A stretch of DNA of 64,000 nucleotides from Oscillospiraceae bacterium (GTDB lineage Bacteria > Bacillota > Clostridia > Oscillospirales > Ruminococcaceae), in assembly GCA_902363145.1 (NCBI GenBank), contig CABIZB010000003.1:124001-188000 (forward strand), written 5' to 3'. Below, one piece after another: positions 1 through 8,583 of this stretch. Below the pieces are notes generated by a model that was not told where the DNA came from, ran no database searches, and was given only the letters and a program-made list of their open reading frames with translations. Both the position numbers and the translations under genes were made by a program. Numbering within the stretch: position 1 is the first letter of the stretch; each line of letters opens with the position of its first letter.

Positions 1-855
1 GTTGCCCCAGTTAAAGGAACCGCCTGTTACAGCACCGCCGATGACATCAACGTTATTGCTGAGGTTTGCGGAACCTACAGAAGTAAAGCCCACGTTTGTA
101 GCCTTTTCCTTTTCAATAGGTGTAATAACCTTTGAAACAGTAGCTGAAATGCCATTATATGTAGCAGTACACTCCATAAGAACCCACATATCCTTAATAT
201 AGTAGGTTGAGGAGCTTCCTCCTGAAAGATCAGCGGACTGAGCAGCAGAAATAGCATTTCTGTTGATTCCGGCACCGGAACCATCATCATAAATAAGCTT
301 TAAAAGCTGTATTTTTACCTTGACCTTTCCGTCTCCCGGGTCAGCCATCATGCCTGAAGTGCTATCAACCCAAGAAATATCAGAAACATCAAATTCCATA
401 TAGCTGTTATCGATAATATTCTGCCATGAACTCTGATATGCAGCTTTAAGCTGTGTTGCCTGAGGGTCATTGATACTATCCCAAGCTTTAAGAGATTTAC
501 TTACATTATAAACAGGCTTACCGGCACCATTTGTCTCAAGAACACCGACAATAGCCTCCTCAAGCTCAAGTGCCTGGCTCTTGTCTGAAGAACCTGACGC
601 TATTGCAGTCAGTCCGCCTGAACCATCTGACTTATACTTTGAGTCACCCATGATGGTCTGGGTAAGTACATCAACGCCGGATCTCGCAGTATAATATGCC
701 TGGCTTTCCTCGTAGTTAGTGTTTGCTCTGTTCGTAGCGGTAGAAGCAATAGCCATTGCGCCTGCCAGCATGATTATGAGCACCGTCATAACTGCAAGAA
801 CCATCAGCAGAACAGCGCCCTTGAGCTTGCCGTGCCTGCTTTTTGCCTTAGTCAT
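1..855 (-). CDS. PilX-like type IV prepilin, 3' end outside window
   Basis: The reading frame is open from the ATG at 855 to the window edge (285 codons, no stop), so the C-terminus is missing. A ribosome site (AAAGGGTGG) lies about 8 nt upstream. The protein starts with a short basic segment, then a Gly followed by AVLLMVLAVMT and a hydrophobic helix (about residues 13-36). This is the layout of a class III prepilin / PilX-type minor pilin that is cleaved after Gly and stays in the membrane until assembled. The rest is Ser/Thr/Gly-rich and soluble, as in Gram-positive pilin-like proteins. It follows the pilC-pilMN-pilO genes, with a hairpin between, so it is probably a pilus or pseudopilus component. 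The PilX assignment is by N-terminal pattern and context only; it could be another pseudopilin. Confidence 0.7.
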   Translation of the reverse strand, partial: MTKAKSRHGKLKGAVLLMVLAVMTVLIIMLAGAMAIASTATNRANTNYEESQAYYTARSGVDVLTQTIMGDSKYKSDGSGGLTAIASGSSDKSQALELEEAIVGVLETNGAGKPVYNVSKSLKAWDSINDPQATQLKAAYQSSWQNIIDNSYMEFDVSDISWVDSTSGMMADPGDGKVKVKIQLLKLIYDDGSGAGINRNAISAAQSADLSGGSSSTYYIKDMWVLMECTATYNGISATVSKVITPIEKEKATNVGFTSVGSANLSNNVDVIGGAVTGGSFNWGN

Positions 856-934
856 ACATTTGCCACCCTTTCTATAAAATTTAAAAAAATGAGTGAAATT
901 CTGCAAAATATTTCGCAATTTAATAAACAAGCCC

Positions 935-963
935 ACCCGAAAAAATGGTTGGTTTTTTCGGGT
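935..963 (-). terminator. Hairpin between pilO-like and prepilin genes
   Basis: Perfect 11-bp inverted repeat (ACCCGAAAAAA ... TTTTTTCGGGT) with a 7-nt loop, 18 nt after the pilO-like stop. The U-run is part of the stem, so it may act as a weak terminator or a processing/stability hairpin that sets prepilin expression apart from the upstream genes. Confidence 0.55.
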
Positions 964-980
964 CGGTCTTGATTATTATT

Positions 981-1700
981 TTAGTCCTCAATATCAGCGG
1001 GATCCATGGTGTAAACCTCATAGATCTCGATGACCATATCGCCCTCGATCTTGCCGTCTTCGGTCTTACCCTCGTCCTTGTAGCTTGCGGAAACGCTCTG
1101 GAGATAAATGTTCTCCTCGTTATCAGCTACGGACTGGATAGCATCGAACACGCCGTCATTGTTTGTGCAGGTGTAGCTTACTGTTACAACAGTTCCGCCA
1201 ACTGCAACACTTGCGGGAGCTGCAGGATAACCGCCCTCGTAAGCATATCCAACCTCGGGAGGAAGCTTGCCTGCGATATCAGCGTTTATCTTCATAGGAT
1301 ATGCAACTGCATACTTATCATATGTATATGCTTCGAGCTGTGTTGATGTAAGTCTGTCAAGAGAAATTCCTGTGATCTCGATTCCTGCGGGGTGGAGCTT
1401 ATCCATCAGATACTTGCTTATCTGATAAGTCTCGCCGTAATCTCTTTCGCTCATGAACTGCTTCTGAGTTTCCTCAACGGACTTGATATCATCTTCAAGG
1501 CGCTTCTTGAGCACTTCAAGAGTATCCATCTTGGACTGAACATCGTCTCTTTCAGCTTCCTTGGCAGTAAGTCTGTCCTCAGATGCCTGGAGATCTGCAA
1601 ACTTAGGCTTGATAAAGGTGAAAATACCTACGCCCAGTACAACCAGCACTGCGAGCACGATAATGATTACCTTATCTCTGTATGAAAGCTTCATGCTCAT
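981..1700 (-). CDS. PilO-like type IV pilus inner-membrane protein
   Basis: 239 residues. Short cytoplasmic N-terminus, one membrane helix (about 10-31), then a coiled coil rich in Glu/Asp/Lys (about 35-85) and a periplasm-facing alpha/beta domain. This is the topology of PilO (or GspM), which dimerises with PilN and links the cytoplasmic PilM ring to the rest of the pilus machine. The ATG overlaps the stop of the pilMN gene by one base (TAATG), so translation is coupled; a second Met two codons on is an alternative start. The order pilC, pilM-pilN, pilO supports the call. Sequence similarity within PilO is always low, so the name rests on topology and position. Confidence 0.72.
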   Translation of the reverse strand: MSMKLSYRDKVIIIVLAVLVVLGVGIFTFIKPKFADLQASEDRLTAKEAERDDVQSKMDTLEVLKKRLEDDIKSVEETQKQFMSERDYGETYQISKYLMDKLHPAGIEITGISLDRLTSTQLEAYTYDKYAVAYPMKINADIAGKLPPEVGYAYEGGYPAAPASVAVGGTVVTVSYTCTNNDGVFDAIQSVADNEENIYLQSVSASYKDEGKTEDGKIEGDMVIEIYEVYTMDPADIED

Positions 1701-3265
1701 TATTCAACACCTTCTTCCTGAGTTTCATCGGTTGTTTCGGTTGTCTCCTCAACCTCGACCTCGTTGGGTCTGGATACAAAGGAAACGGTGAATGTAATGG
1801 GGTCTTCCTGAGCAGCGCCTTCAACAGCTTCGCCGCCTCCGTTGGACTGGAAGCCGTCATATACGATATTATCGAACATATCAAGATCGTAGATAGCCTT
1901 TACAGCTTCATCGGGAGCAGTATTGTCCTTAGCTGTGCAGGAGATCTCAAAGCTGCCTGAAGTATATGCGATCTCAGCTACGGAGCAGCTGTTGTCCTGG
2001 ATAGTCTTTATTACAGTGTTGAGAACATCAACTGTAAGAGCAGACTTGGTATCGAAGTTGTATGTAGCAGTATCAAGGTCAGCCTTGTAAAGAGCAACCT
2101 TGTCGATCTTAGCCTGAGTGCTGTCAACAGCGGTGAGAGTTTCCATAACCTCGGGGCTGTTGATCCACTCATCGATCTCTGCGACCTTGGCATCGTTGTT
2201 GTTGATAGCATTGGTGATACCGAATACTACAGCTGCAACTACAGCAGCGGAAAGAACTACCGCACCGCCGAGACCGATAAGGAAGGAAGAACCTGCATCA
2301 GTCTTACCTGCGGAGGAGTCAGTCTCCAGGAGGTTGATACGGTCTGTATCCTTATTGCTTCGGAACATTGCACCGATAGCATTTGCATAAGCCTGGAACT
2401 CGATGTTCTCATAGCCGGAGATGTTGTTGGGAACGCCCAGAAGGCTTGTGGAGATATCCATTCCCTCGAGAGCGTTTGTAAGACGGATATACTCAGTGGT
2501 ATCGCCGTAGAATACAACGTTCTGAATGGGGTTCTCGGGATTTCTCGACTTGTGGAACTGGATCATTCTGTAGATGTTCTCGTTTACAGCCTCGTAAACG
2601 TAATCCTCGGAATTATCGTAGTCAACAGCGTCGATGGAAGCAAATCTTGCGAATGAGAGCTGATTGTCCTCGTAGAGGTTAAGGCTGACGAAGTTGGGGT
2701 CAACCTGAACTACCAACATAGGCATCTTTGCAGATGCTTTCTTATCACTGAGAATGATTCTTGAAATTGCGTTACAGGTAACTGTTACTGACTTCAGGGA
2801 AATTGAAAGCATGGAGAATACTTTTCTGAAGCAGTCAACCACTTCAAAGGGGCAGGCAGTAGCCAGGATCTTAAGAGCCTGAACGCCTTCCTCCTCAACC
2901 TCACCTGCAATGGAGTAGGAGATTGAATATTCCTCTGCGATACCCATTGTGTGCTGCATCTGGTTTGTTACCATTGTAAGGAGCTGTGCATTTGTCTTTG
3001 CCTTGGGGATATGCAGTTCCTTGAAGATTACCAGGTTGGAAGACAGTGTAACAACTGCTTCTTTATCATCCATACGTCTTGCTTTCAGCTCGTCGTTGAT
3101 GATGGTTGCCATTTTGGGAATATCTTTTATATGACCATTTACTATCAGACCCTCACTGAGATCGATGGTAGATGCAGAAGAAACTCTGATCCTGCCTCTT
3201 GACTCAGTACCGCGAATAATGCGTATATGTCTGTCTGTAATATCAAATGAAAGCATTCTCGTCAC
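1700..3265 (-). CDS. PilM-PilN fusion protein of type IV pilus
   Basis: 521 residues. Residues 1-303 look like PilM: an actin/FtsA-like fold with the opening strand LSFDITDRHIRI and a central VVQVDPNFVSLNLY strand. Residues 310-314 read INLLE, the cytoplasmic peptide that in PilN binds the PilM groove, followed directly by a membrane helix (about 328-352) and a PilN-like extracytoplasmic domain ending in an acidic Glu/Thr-rich tail (about 500-521). PilM and PilN are separate proteins in most bacteria; here they share one frame with no internal stop. The start at 3265 gives a hydrophobic first strand, as in PilM. It is followed by the pilO-like gene with a one-base overlap. Confidence 0.8.
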   Translation of the reverse strand: MTRMLSFDITDRHIRIIRGTESRGRIRVSSASTIDLSEGLIVNGHIKDIPKMATIINDELKARRMDDKEAVVTLSSNLVIFKELHIPKAKTNAQLLTMVTNQMQHTMGIAEEYSISYSIAGEVEEEGVQALKILATACPFEVVDCFRKVFSMLSISLKSVTVTCNAISRIILSDKKASAKMPMLVVQVDPNFVSLNLYEDNQLSFARFASIDAVDYDNSEDYVYEAVNENIYRMIQFHKSRNPENPIQNVVFYGDTTEYIRLTNALEGMDISTSLLGVPNNISGYENIEFQAYANAIGAMFRSNKDTDRINLLETDSSAGKTDAGSSFLIGLGGAVVLSAAVVAAVVFGITNAINNNDAKVAEIDEWINSPEVMETLTAVDSTQAKIDKVALYKADLDTATYNFDTKSALTVDVLNTVIKTIQDNSCSVAEIAYTSGSFEISCTAKDNTAPDEAVKAIYDLDMFDNIVYDGFQSNGGGEAVEGAAQEDPITFTVSFVSRPNEVEVEETTETTDETQEEGVE

Positions 3266-3338
3266 CTCACTAAATTATTTTTAAAATTTTTATTTACGGG
3301 TTGTACCCCGATAACTGATTTGATTTATACCCGATCTT

Positions 3339-4532
3339 TTAGGTAATGTTGCCCATGGAGTTGTAGATCGCAGGAAGGATACCGGCAATAACAAGACCGA
3401 TAGCAGTACCCATGAAGATGATCATGACAGGCTCGATAAGACCTACCAGACGGGATACAGCCTCGTCCGCTTCTTCCTGATAGAATGCTGCGGATTTTGC
3501 AAGGATTGAGTCAAGAGCACCGGATTCCTCACCGACATAGATGATAGATGTGAACATTGACTCGAAAATGCCTGTTCTCTGAATGGAAACCGAGAGTGCT
3601 TCACCCTGTTTAACTTCGTCGATAACCGTTTCAAATTTCTTTGATACATACAGGTTATTGAGGATGTTGGAGGATTTTGCAAGGCACTCTACCATGGGGA
3701 TACCCGAAGAGTAGAGGGAAGCAAGTGTGGAACCGAAACGTGCGGTATAGATCTTAACTACCAGAGGACCGACAGGTTTCAATTTGATGATAGCCTGGTC
3801 GAATTTGTATCTGATATCGGGAACCTTAAGAGCGTACTTGATAGCAAATACAAGACCGACAACGATAAGGGCAATGAGCCACCAGTACTTTTTAAATCCG
3901 TCGGAGAATGCGAACAGAGCACCTGTAAGACCCTTCATATCTTCTTCGGTAAGAAGGTCCTTGAAGGTAGGCATGATAAAGGTGAACATGATGATTACGA
4001 TAGCTACGCAGAGTACGCAGAGTATGATAGGATACATCATTGAGCTCTTGATCTTGTTGTTGAGCTTTGCGTCGTTTGTGTACTGATCTTCCATCTTCTT
4101 CATAACCATATCCAGGTTACCGGAGGTCTCACCGGCCTGTATCATTGATATGTAGAAGTTAGGGAAAGCGTCGCCCTGCATCTTTACTGCGTCGGAGAAG
4201 GAAGTACCCTTCTGGACCTCTTCATAGATCTCACGGTAGATCTGCTTGGGTCCCTCTTTGATCTGTTCACGCTGCATGATATCAAGCGCCTTTACAAGTG
4301 TAAGACCTGACGTGATCATTGCAGACATCTGACGGCAGTCATAAGCAAGTTCCTTTGTGGTGAACTTGTGCATATTCTTGCCGGTTCCGCCCTTAGCTTC
4401 TTTATAGCTGGAGCAGAAAAGACCTTTTTCATGAATCTTCTCAAGGAAGTCATTAACGTCCTCGGCGTTCATCTTCTGGTTCTTGACGGTGTTTCCCTGA
4501 ACGTCGGTAGCCGTATAGATAAAAGTCTTCAT
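3339..4532 (-). CDS. pilC: PilC/GspF inner-membrane platform protein
   Basis: 397 residues from the ATG at 4532, which has CGGAGGTG 10 nt upstream; the longer frame to 4583 is not used. N-terminal FIYTATDVQGN is the usual opening of the family, then two T2SF repeats: residues about 60-190 and 265-390, with hydrophobic helices near 160-190, 215-235 and at the C-terminus. SGLTLVKAL (first repeat), SGIPMVECL (second) and GEESGALD are typical conserved patches. PilC is the membrane platform that couples the PilB/PilT ATPase to pilin assembly. No ATPase or prepilin peptidase gene is in the window, so those must lie elsewhere. It is the first gene of the operon. Confidence 0.93.
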   Translation of the reverse strand: MKTFIYTATDVQGNTVKNQKMNAEDVNDFLEKIHEKGLFCSSYKEAKGGTGKNMHKFTTKELAYDCRQMSAMITSGLTLVKALDIMQREQIKEGPKQIYREIYEEVQKGTSFSDAVKMQGDAFPNFYISMIQAGETSGNLDMVMKKMEDQYTNDAKLNNKIKSSMMYPIILCVLCVAIVIIMFTFIMPTFKDLLTEEDMKGLTGALFAFSDGFKKYWWLIALIVVGLVFAIKYALKVPDIRYKFDQAIIKLKPVGPLVVKIYTARFGSTLASLYSSGIPMVECLAKSSNILNNLYVSKKFETVIDEVKQGEALSVSIQRTGIFESMFTSIIYVGEESGALDSILAKSAAFYQEEADEAVSRLVGLIEPVMIIFMGTAIGLVIAGILPAIYNSMGNIT

Positions 4533-4614
4533 TAAATTGTGACACCTCCGAATAAAAAATAGCTTATACCGAAAAGCACACAATTATTTATTATGCTTTT
4601 CAAATACTTATCAT

Positions 4615-4643
4615 ATTATATCATTTTGACCAAAAATTAGCAA
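4615..4643 (-). promoter_or_regulatory. Probable pilus operon promoter
   Basis: On the minus strand TTGCTA, 17 bp, TATAAT, giving a leader of about 75 nt before pilC. The surrounding AT-rich DNA (4586-4690) has several TTTGRYCAAA-like near-palindromes that could be regulator sites. Confidence 0.65.
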
Positions 4644-4902
4644 TATGTTAATTTAACCAAATTGTAACCGATTATTACGACCATTTGACCAAATGTCGCA
4701 TTTCTTCATATGTGCAGTTGTACAAATACAATAATAAATCAGTATTCGTATTGGCATTTTCATACTCATTCCACAAAAGCGTCCGATATCTTTCAGCAAA
4801 ATGCGAGCAGAAAGTTTGAAAAACCAAATTTTGTAATATTTTACATATTCAGCATTATTTTTTGTCATTTTATAAACACAGCCGATTTTTGCAGGCTCGT
4901 GT
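4644..4902. other. Non-coding region upstream of pilus promoter
   Basis: AT-rich sequence between the amidohydrolase stop and the pilus promoter. Open frames here have no ribosome site and no coding character, and I see no clear terminator hairpin. It includes several near-palindromic TTTGACCAAA motifs close to the promoter. Confidence 0.5.
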
Positions 4903-5730
4903 TCACAGACCCAGAAGCCTCTCAGCATTAAAATAGTATATCATTTTCTTTTCTTCTGCTGTGAGAGATGTGCTTTCTATCAGCATATGCACATCTTTCG
5001 GGTCGTTCCATGGACTGTCCGATGCAAAAAGTACCTTGTCCGCACCATATGTCCGCACAAGCTCGGTCATATGCTCGGGAGATATCCTGCCCGCAGTGTA
5101 TGCCGTATCGAACCAGACATTCTCAGCTCCCGCAAGAAGCCTTGCCGCCTCGTCCTCGCACCTTACGCCGCCCATATGGGCAACAACAAATTTCACACCC
5201 GACACCTTATCCAGCACTCTTGCCATCATCTGCGCATCGGTGTGGATATCGTAGGGAGACGAACAGTCAATACCGCTGTGCATCACAACGATAAGCCCCA
5301 GCTCGCCGCATCTGCGGTATATGGGTATCATGCGTTCCTCATCGGCATAGAAGTTCTGAAAATCGCCGTGGAGCTTTATGCCCTTTCTACCCTGCTCTGC
5401 CAGCCTTTCAAGCACCGCAAATACGCTTTCATCGGGATAGACCGCTCCGAAGGGGATTATATTGCCCGTCTCCTTTGCAGCCTCCTCCGCCCAGCGGTTC
5501 GTGCCCTCCACCTGAGTGGATTTGGTCGCCACAGGCAACAGCACAGACATATCAACGCCGCAGGCTGACATATTTTCAGAAAGACCTTTTACGGTGCCGT
5601 CTGAGTAAAAATTCTCGTCAAAGCCCATATCAGCCTTTACCACATCAGCCAGCAGGCGAGTTATGGCTTTTTCCGCCAGTCCGTCAGGAAATGCGTGGGT
5701 GTGGAAATCAATTAGCCGTATTATTATCAC
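4903..5730 (-). CDS. Amidohydrolase family 2 metal-dependent hydrolase
   Basis: 275 residues, GTG start at 5730 overlapping the HEPN gene stop by four bases (GTGA). The N-terminal DFHTHAFPD is the first metal-binding His-x-His strand of amidohydrolase TIM barrels; further ligands are likely VMHSGID, VAHMGG (third and fourth histidines) and FASDSPW (final Asp). This is the PF04909 amidohydrolase_2 type, whose members are decarboxylases or hydrolases of small organic acids; the substrate cannot be told. It is last in the operon with the nucleotidyltransferase-like and HEPN genes, so the three are co-translated. Confidence 0.85.
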   Translation of the reverse strand: MIIIRLIDFHTHAFPDGLAEKAITRLLADVVKADMGFDENFYSDGTVKGLSENMSACGVDMSVLLPVATKSTQVEGTNRWAEEAAKETGNIIPFGAVYPDESVFAVLERLAEQGRKGIKLHGDFQNFYADEERMIPIYRRCGELGLIVVMHSGIDCSSPYDIHTDAQMMARVLDKVSGVKFVVAHMGGVRCEDEAARLLAGAENVWFDTAYTAGRISPEHMTELVRTYGADKVLFASDSPWNDPKDVHMLIESTSLTAEEKKMIYYFNAERLLGL

Positions 5731-6173
5731 CCCTTGCTTCGGCTTTTTCTGTGATAGCTGTTAAAATCAAACTTTGTGATATCACAGATAAAGTCCATCA
5801 TGCTGCCGCTCATATTCATCAGCGATTTCATGGTCGATGAATTTATTTCCAGGGGAATATCGGCAGGGTACCTTGTTTCGATATAGTACCTGTTGAGCAC
5901 GGCGCTTTCGTCTATCCACTGGATAAAGCTGTCGTCCATCATGGCAGCCTGCTTGCACAGCCATGTAAGGTTGTGACCGTCCAGCAGATGCCTGCTCTTG
6001 AAAAGAAGATAGCCTTTCAGTGCCTTTTCGATGCACTGCTGGCAGTGAAACGCCGCTACATAATAAAGCTGCGGATCGTCGCAAAGGACCTCCGCCGCCA
6101 TTCTGTCAAGAGACGCATGATATATCCAGTCGTAATAGCGCTTGCTGTCGCCTTTTTTGCTATTCCTTGACAT
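5727..6173 (-). CDS. HEPN domain protein
   Basis: 148 residues from the ATG at 6173 (GGCGGTG upstream); a GTG at 6185 is possible. All-helical HEPN protein: the conserved helix reads AFHCQQCIEKALKGYLL (residues about 40-60), followed by HNLTWL and YIETRYPAD. HEPN proteins of this type pair with MNT nucleotidyltransferases as toxin-antitoxin or nucleotide-binding modules. The RNase motif of toxic HEPNs (Arg-x4-6-His) is not visible; the Arg of RYPAD has no His at the right distance. It overlaps the upstream MNT-like gene by 14 bp, the usual order for such pairs. Confidence 0.83.
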   Translation of the reverse strand: MSRNSKKGDSKRYYDWIYHASLDRMAAEVLCDDPQLYYVAAFHCQQCIEKALKGYLLFKSRHLLDGHNLTWLCKQAAMMDDSFIQWIDESAVLNRYYIETRYPADIPLEINSSTMKSLMNMSGSMMDFICDITKFDFNSYHRKSRSKG

Positions 6174-6477
6174 AGAGCCGATCACCGCCGTTCTCTACAC
6201 GGTACGCAAAGGAGCAGTCGTCCTCCGCACACTCGTCCCAGTCGCTGATGTTGTACACGATGAAATCGCATGGCACAGGGCAGTCAGTCTTGAGCAAAAG
6301 CTTTGTTTCCACCTGCTCGGGAAGAATGCTGTCCTCAACGACAACACACAACTTGAAGCTTGTGACCTTTCCTGCCGTATTGGTCTTGCGTGACACAAGA
6401 TATATCATACAGGGGTCGCAAAGTTTGATTATCTGCTGCACCATTTCGCCGATGATATCATTTACAGGTCCTGACAT
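6160..6477 (-). CDS. Degenerate MNT-type nucleotidyltransferase-like protein
   Basis: 105 residues from the ATG at 6477, which has AAAGGAGCG about 6 nt upstream. Length, predicted beta-alpha-beta layout and its place before a HEPN gene match the minimal nucleotidyltransferase (MNT) partner. The region that should carry the catalytic Gly-Ser and paired Asp residues (normally GS-x-R ... SDIDL) reads LVSRKTN ... TSFKLCVVV, so neither metal-binding Asp is present. It may keep only the fold and the partner-binding surface. With the sequence this diverged the family call is tentative; context carries much of the weight. Confidence 0.6.
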   Translation of the reverse strand: MSGPVNDIIGEMVQQIIKLCDPCMIYLVSRKTNTAGKVTSFKLCVVVEDSILPEQVETKLLLKTDCPVPCDFIVYNISDWDECAEDDCSFAYRVENGGDRLYVKE

Positions 6478-6523
6478 ATTAAACGCTCCTTTCCATGCTG
6501 ACATTCCGTCCAATCACCCCTAT

Positions 6524-6552
6524 ATTGTACCACATATTCTACAAAATGTCAA
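6524..6552 (-). promoter_or_regulatory. Promoter of MNT-HEPN-amidohydrolase operon
   Basis: Minus strand TTGACA, 17 bp, TACAAT, about 40 nt before the MNT-like start. It lies just after the glgA terminator, so this three-gene unit is transcribed on its own. Confidence 0.75.
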
Positions 6553-6564
6553 TGTCATCAGGGT

Positions 6565-6607
6565 AAAAAATTGGGCAGAACCGCAACAAAAACACGGCTC
6601 TGCCCAA
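6565..6607 (-). terminator. glgA terminator
   Basis: 13-bp stem (TTGGGCAGAGCCG / CGGTTCTGCCCAA, one G-T pair) followed on the minus strand by TTTTTT. It sits 24 nt after the glgA stop. Confidence 0.88.
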
Positions 6608-6630
6608 AGGACTTATATCAACATCAAATT

Positions 6631-8082
6631 TTATCTGCCGAGAACACGGTTGTAAAGCTCCTCGTATTTTCTTGCGGAATTTGTCCATGAATAATCTGTC
6701 TTCATGCCTCTGGAGACCATCTGATCCCATTCCTTGCGGCAGTCGAAGTAGATGTGCTTTGCATAGTTGATAGTGCCCAGCAGCTCGTCTCCGTTGTAGT
6801 TTGCAAAGGAGAAGCCTATTCCTGTGCCGTCAAACTCATTATATGGCTGAACGGTATCTTTAAGTCCGCCCGTTTCACGGACAATAGGCACTGTGCCGTA
6901 TCTGAGGGCTATGAGCTGAGTAAGTCCGCAGGGTTCAAAGAGGCTGGGAACAAGAACAGCGTCGGAAGCCGCATATACCTTATGAGCAAAGCCCTCGTTA
7001 AAGAAGATATTTGCGGATACTCTGCCGGGCATTCTCATGGCATATTCTCTGAACAGATTTTCATACTGAGGATCGCCTGTACCAACAACAACAAACTGAG
7101 TGAACTCGTCGCAGATGCGGTCAAGGGCATATCTTACAAGGTCAAGACCCTTCTGATCGGTGAGACGGGAGATTATGCTGATAACGAATTTATTCTCATC
7201 AACAGGCAGACCAAGCTCCTGCTGGAGAGCCTTCTTGTTGGCAGCCTTGCCCTTCTTTATGCTGCGGGTGCTGTACTGCTTTGCGATGCAGGTATCGGTC
7301 TCGGGATTATATGCCTGATAGTCGATGCCGTTAACGATACCGCAGAGAGACTGATTTCTTGCTCTGAGCAGACCGTCCAGACCCTCGCCGTAATAGCCTG
7401 TCTGTATCTCACCTGCATATGTATTGCTGACGGTGGTGATGAAATCGGAGTAAACCAGACCGCCCTTGAGCATATTTGCGTCCTTATTGAACTCAAGCTT
7501 ATCAGGAGTGAAAACATAATCGGGCAGACCTGAAAGCGCCTTGATAGTATCAATATCCCACACGCCCTGGAAGCGGAGGTTGTGGATAGTAAAGATAGTC
7601 TTTGTTCCGTAGTAGAACGGATTATCTTTATAAATAGTATGGAGGTAAACAGGAACAAGACCTGCCTGCCAGTCGTGGCAGTGGATAATGTCGGGGCGGA
7701 AGCCTACAACAGGCAGGATAGCAAGCACAGACTTTGAGAAATAGGTGAACTTTTCGATATCGTAGCGGGTATCCGCATAGGGCTTATCTCCGCCGAAATA
7801 GAAAAGGTTATCAACAAAGTAGAAGGTTATGCCGTCGTACTCATATTCCATAATGCCGACATGGACGCTGGAAAAGCGCTGACCCATATCCATATAAAAA
7901 TGGTGTACGTACTTGAAATTATTGCGGAACTTGTCGGGGATACAGCGGTAGTTGGGCAGTATCACACGGCAGTCATATTCATTCTTATCAAACATTTTGG
8001 GCAGAGTTCCCACAACATCGGCAAGGCCGCCTGTCTTTATAAAAGGAACACACTCGGAAGCAACAAACAATATATTTTTCAT
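6631..8082 (-). CDS. glgA: Glycogen (starch) synthase, ADP-glucose type
   Basis: 483 residues from the ATG at 8082 behind GCAGGAGGAGC. It transfers glucose from ADP-glucose to the non-reducing end of alpha-1,4-glucan. GT5 hallmarks: KTGGLADVVGTLP at residues about 15-27 binds the nucleotide sugar; SIISRLTDQKG opens the C-terminal Rossmann domain; and LFEPCGLTQLIALRYGTVPIVRETGGL near residue 385 carries the conserved Glu pair. Length is normal for bacterial GlgA. It is monocistronic, with its own promoter and terminator; glgB/glgC are not in the window. Confidence 0.96.
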   Translation of the reverse strand: MKNILFVASECVPFIKTGGLADVVGTLPKMFDKNEYDCRVILPNYRCIPDKFRNNFKYVHHFYMDMGQRFSSVHVGIMEYEYDGITFYFVDNLFYFGGDKPYADTRYDIEKFTYFSKSVLAILPVVGFRPDIIHCHDWQAGLVPVYLHTIYKDNPFYYGTKTIFTIHNLRFQGVWDIDTIKALSGLPDYVFTPDKLEFNKDANMLKGGLVYSDFITTVSNTYAGEIQTGYYGEGLDGLLRARNQSLCGIVNGIDYQAYNPETDTCIAKQYSTRSIKKGKAANKKALQQELGLPVDENKFVISIISRLTDQKGLDLVRYALDRICDEFTQFVVVGTGDPQYENLFREYAMRMPGRVSANIFFNEGFAHKVYAASDAVLVPSLFEPCGLTQLIALRYGTVPIVRETGGLKDTVQPYNEFDGTGIGFSFANYNGDELLGTINYAKHIYFDCRKEWDQMVSRGMKTDYSWTNSARKYEELYNRVLGR

Positions 8083-8138
8083 AAGCTCCTCCTGCATTAA
8101 GGCGGCACGATACCTGCACACCTTATATTTATATGAAT

Positions 8139-8167
8139 ATTATAAAATATTTTTCTGATTTCGTCAA
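8139..8167 (-). promoter_or_regulatory. glgA promoter
   Basis: Minus strand TTGACG, 17 bp, TATAAT; leader of about 50 nt. Confidence 0.78.
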
Positions 8168-8220
8168 GACTTTTTTATAAAATGCACAGTATATTTCATA
8201 GGATATATTTCGCCACTTTT

Positions 8221-8583
8221 TCACTTATTTCGCACCGCTCCCCAAAGCTCCTTTATGCCGATGAATATTACGAACGCGGAAAAAATCTTACCCAGCAGCC
8301 CTGTGTCGATAAGCCTTGCACCGTATGCCCCGAGACATGCTCCCACGGTGCCAGCAATAATTGCAGGGAGCATAGCTTTCAGGTCGATAAGTCCGTTCTT
8401 TCGGTGAATAAATACCGACAGCGCCGCTATGGGCAGGAAATATATCAGGTTCACGCCCTGTGCGTCTATCTGGCTCATGCCCATTACGGCGGTGAGCCAG
8501 ATAATTAGTATCATTCCCCCGCCCACTCCCATTGATGCCAGCAGTCCTGCCGCAAATGCCGCAAGCCATGTAAGGAACGTCAT
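8221..8583 (-). CDS. TauE/SafE-type permease, second half-size subunit
   Basis: 120 residues from the ATG at 8583, which overlaps the stop of the preceding TauE gene (ATGA). Four hydrophobic helices with the glycine-rich opening GLLASMGVGGGM, the repeat motif of the TauE/SafE (DUF81) sulfite/sulfoacetate exporter family. The family is normally one chain of about 250 residues with two such repeats; here each repeat is its own gene and the two are translationally coupled, so they probably form a heterodimer. The substrate is not known. Confidence 0.85.
   Translation of the reverse strand: MTFLTWLAAFAAGLLASMGVGGGMILIIWLTAVMGMSQIDAQGVNLIYFLPIAALSVFIHRKNGLIDLKAMLPAIIAGTVGACLGAYGARLIDTGLLGKIFSAFVIFIGIKELWGAVRNK

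Noticed and set aside
945..1346. 133-codon plus-strand frame opposite the pilO-like gene
   Set aside because: No ribosome site; the opposite strand has a clear pilus operon with overlapping genes.
4653..4928. Short frames upstream of the pilus promoter
   Set aside because: AT-rich non-coding composition and no Shine-Dalgarno on either strand.
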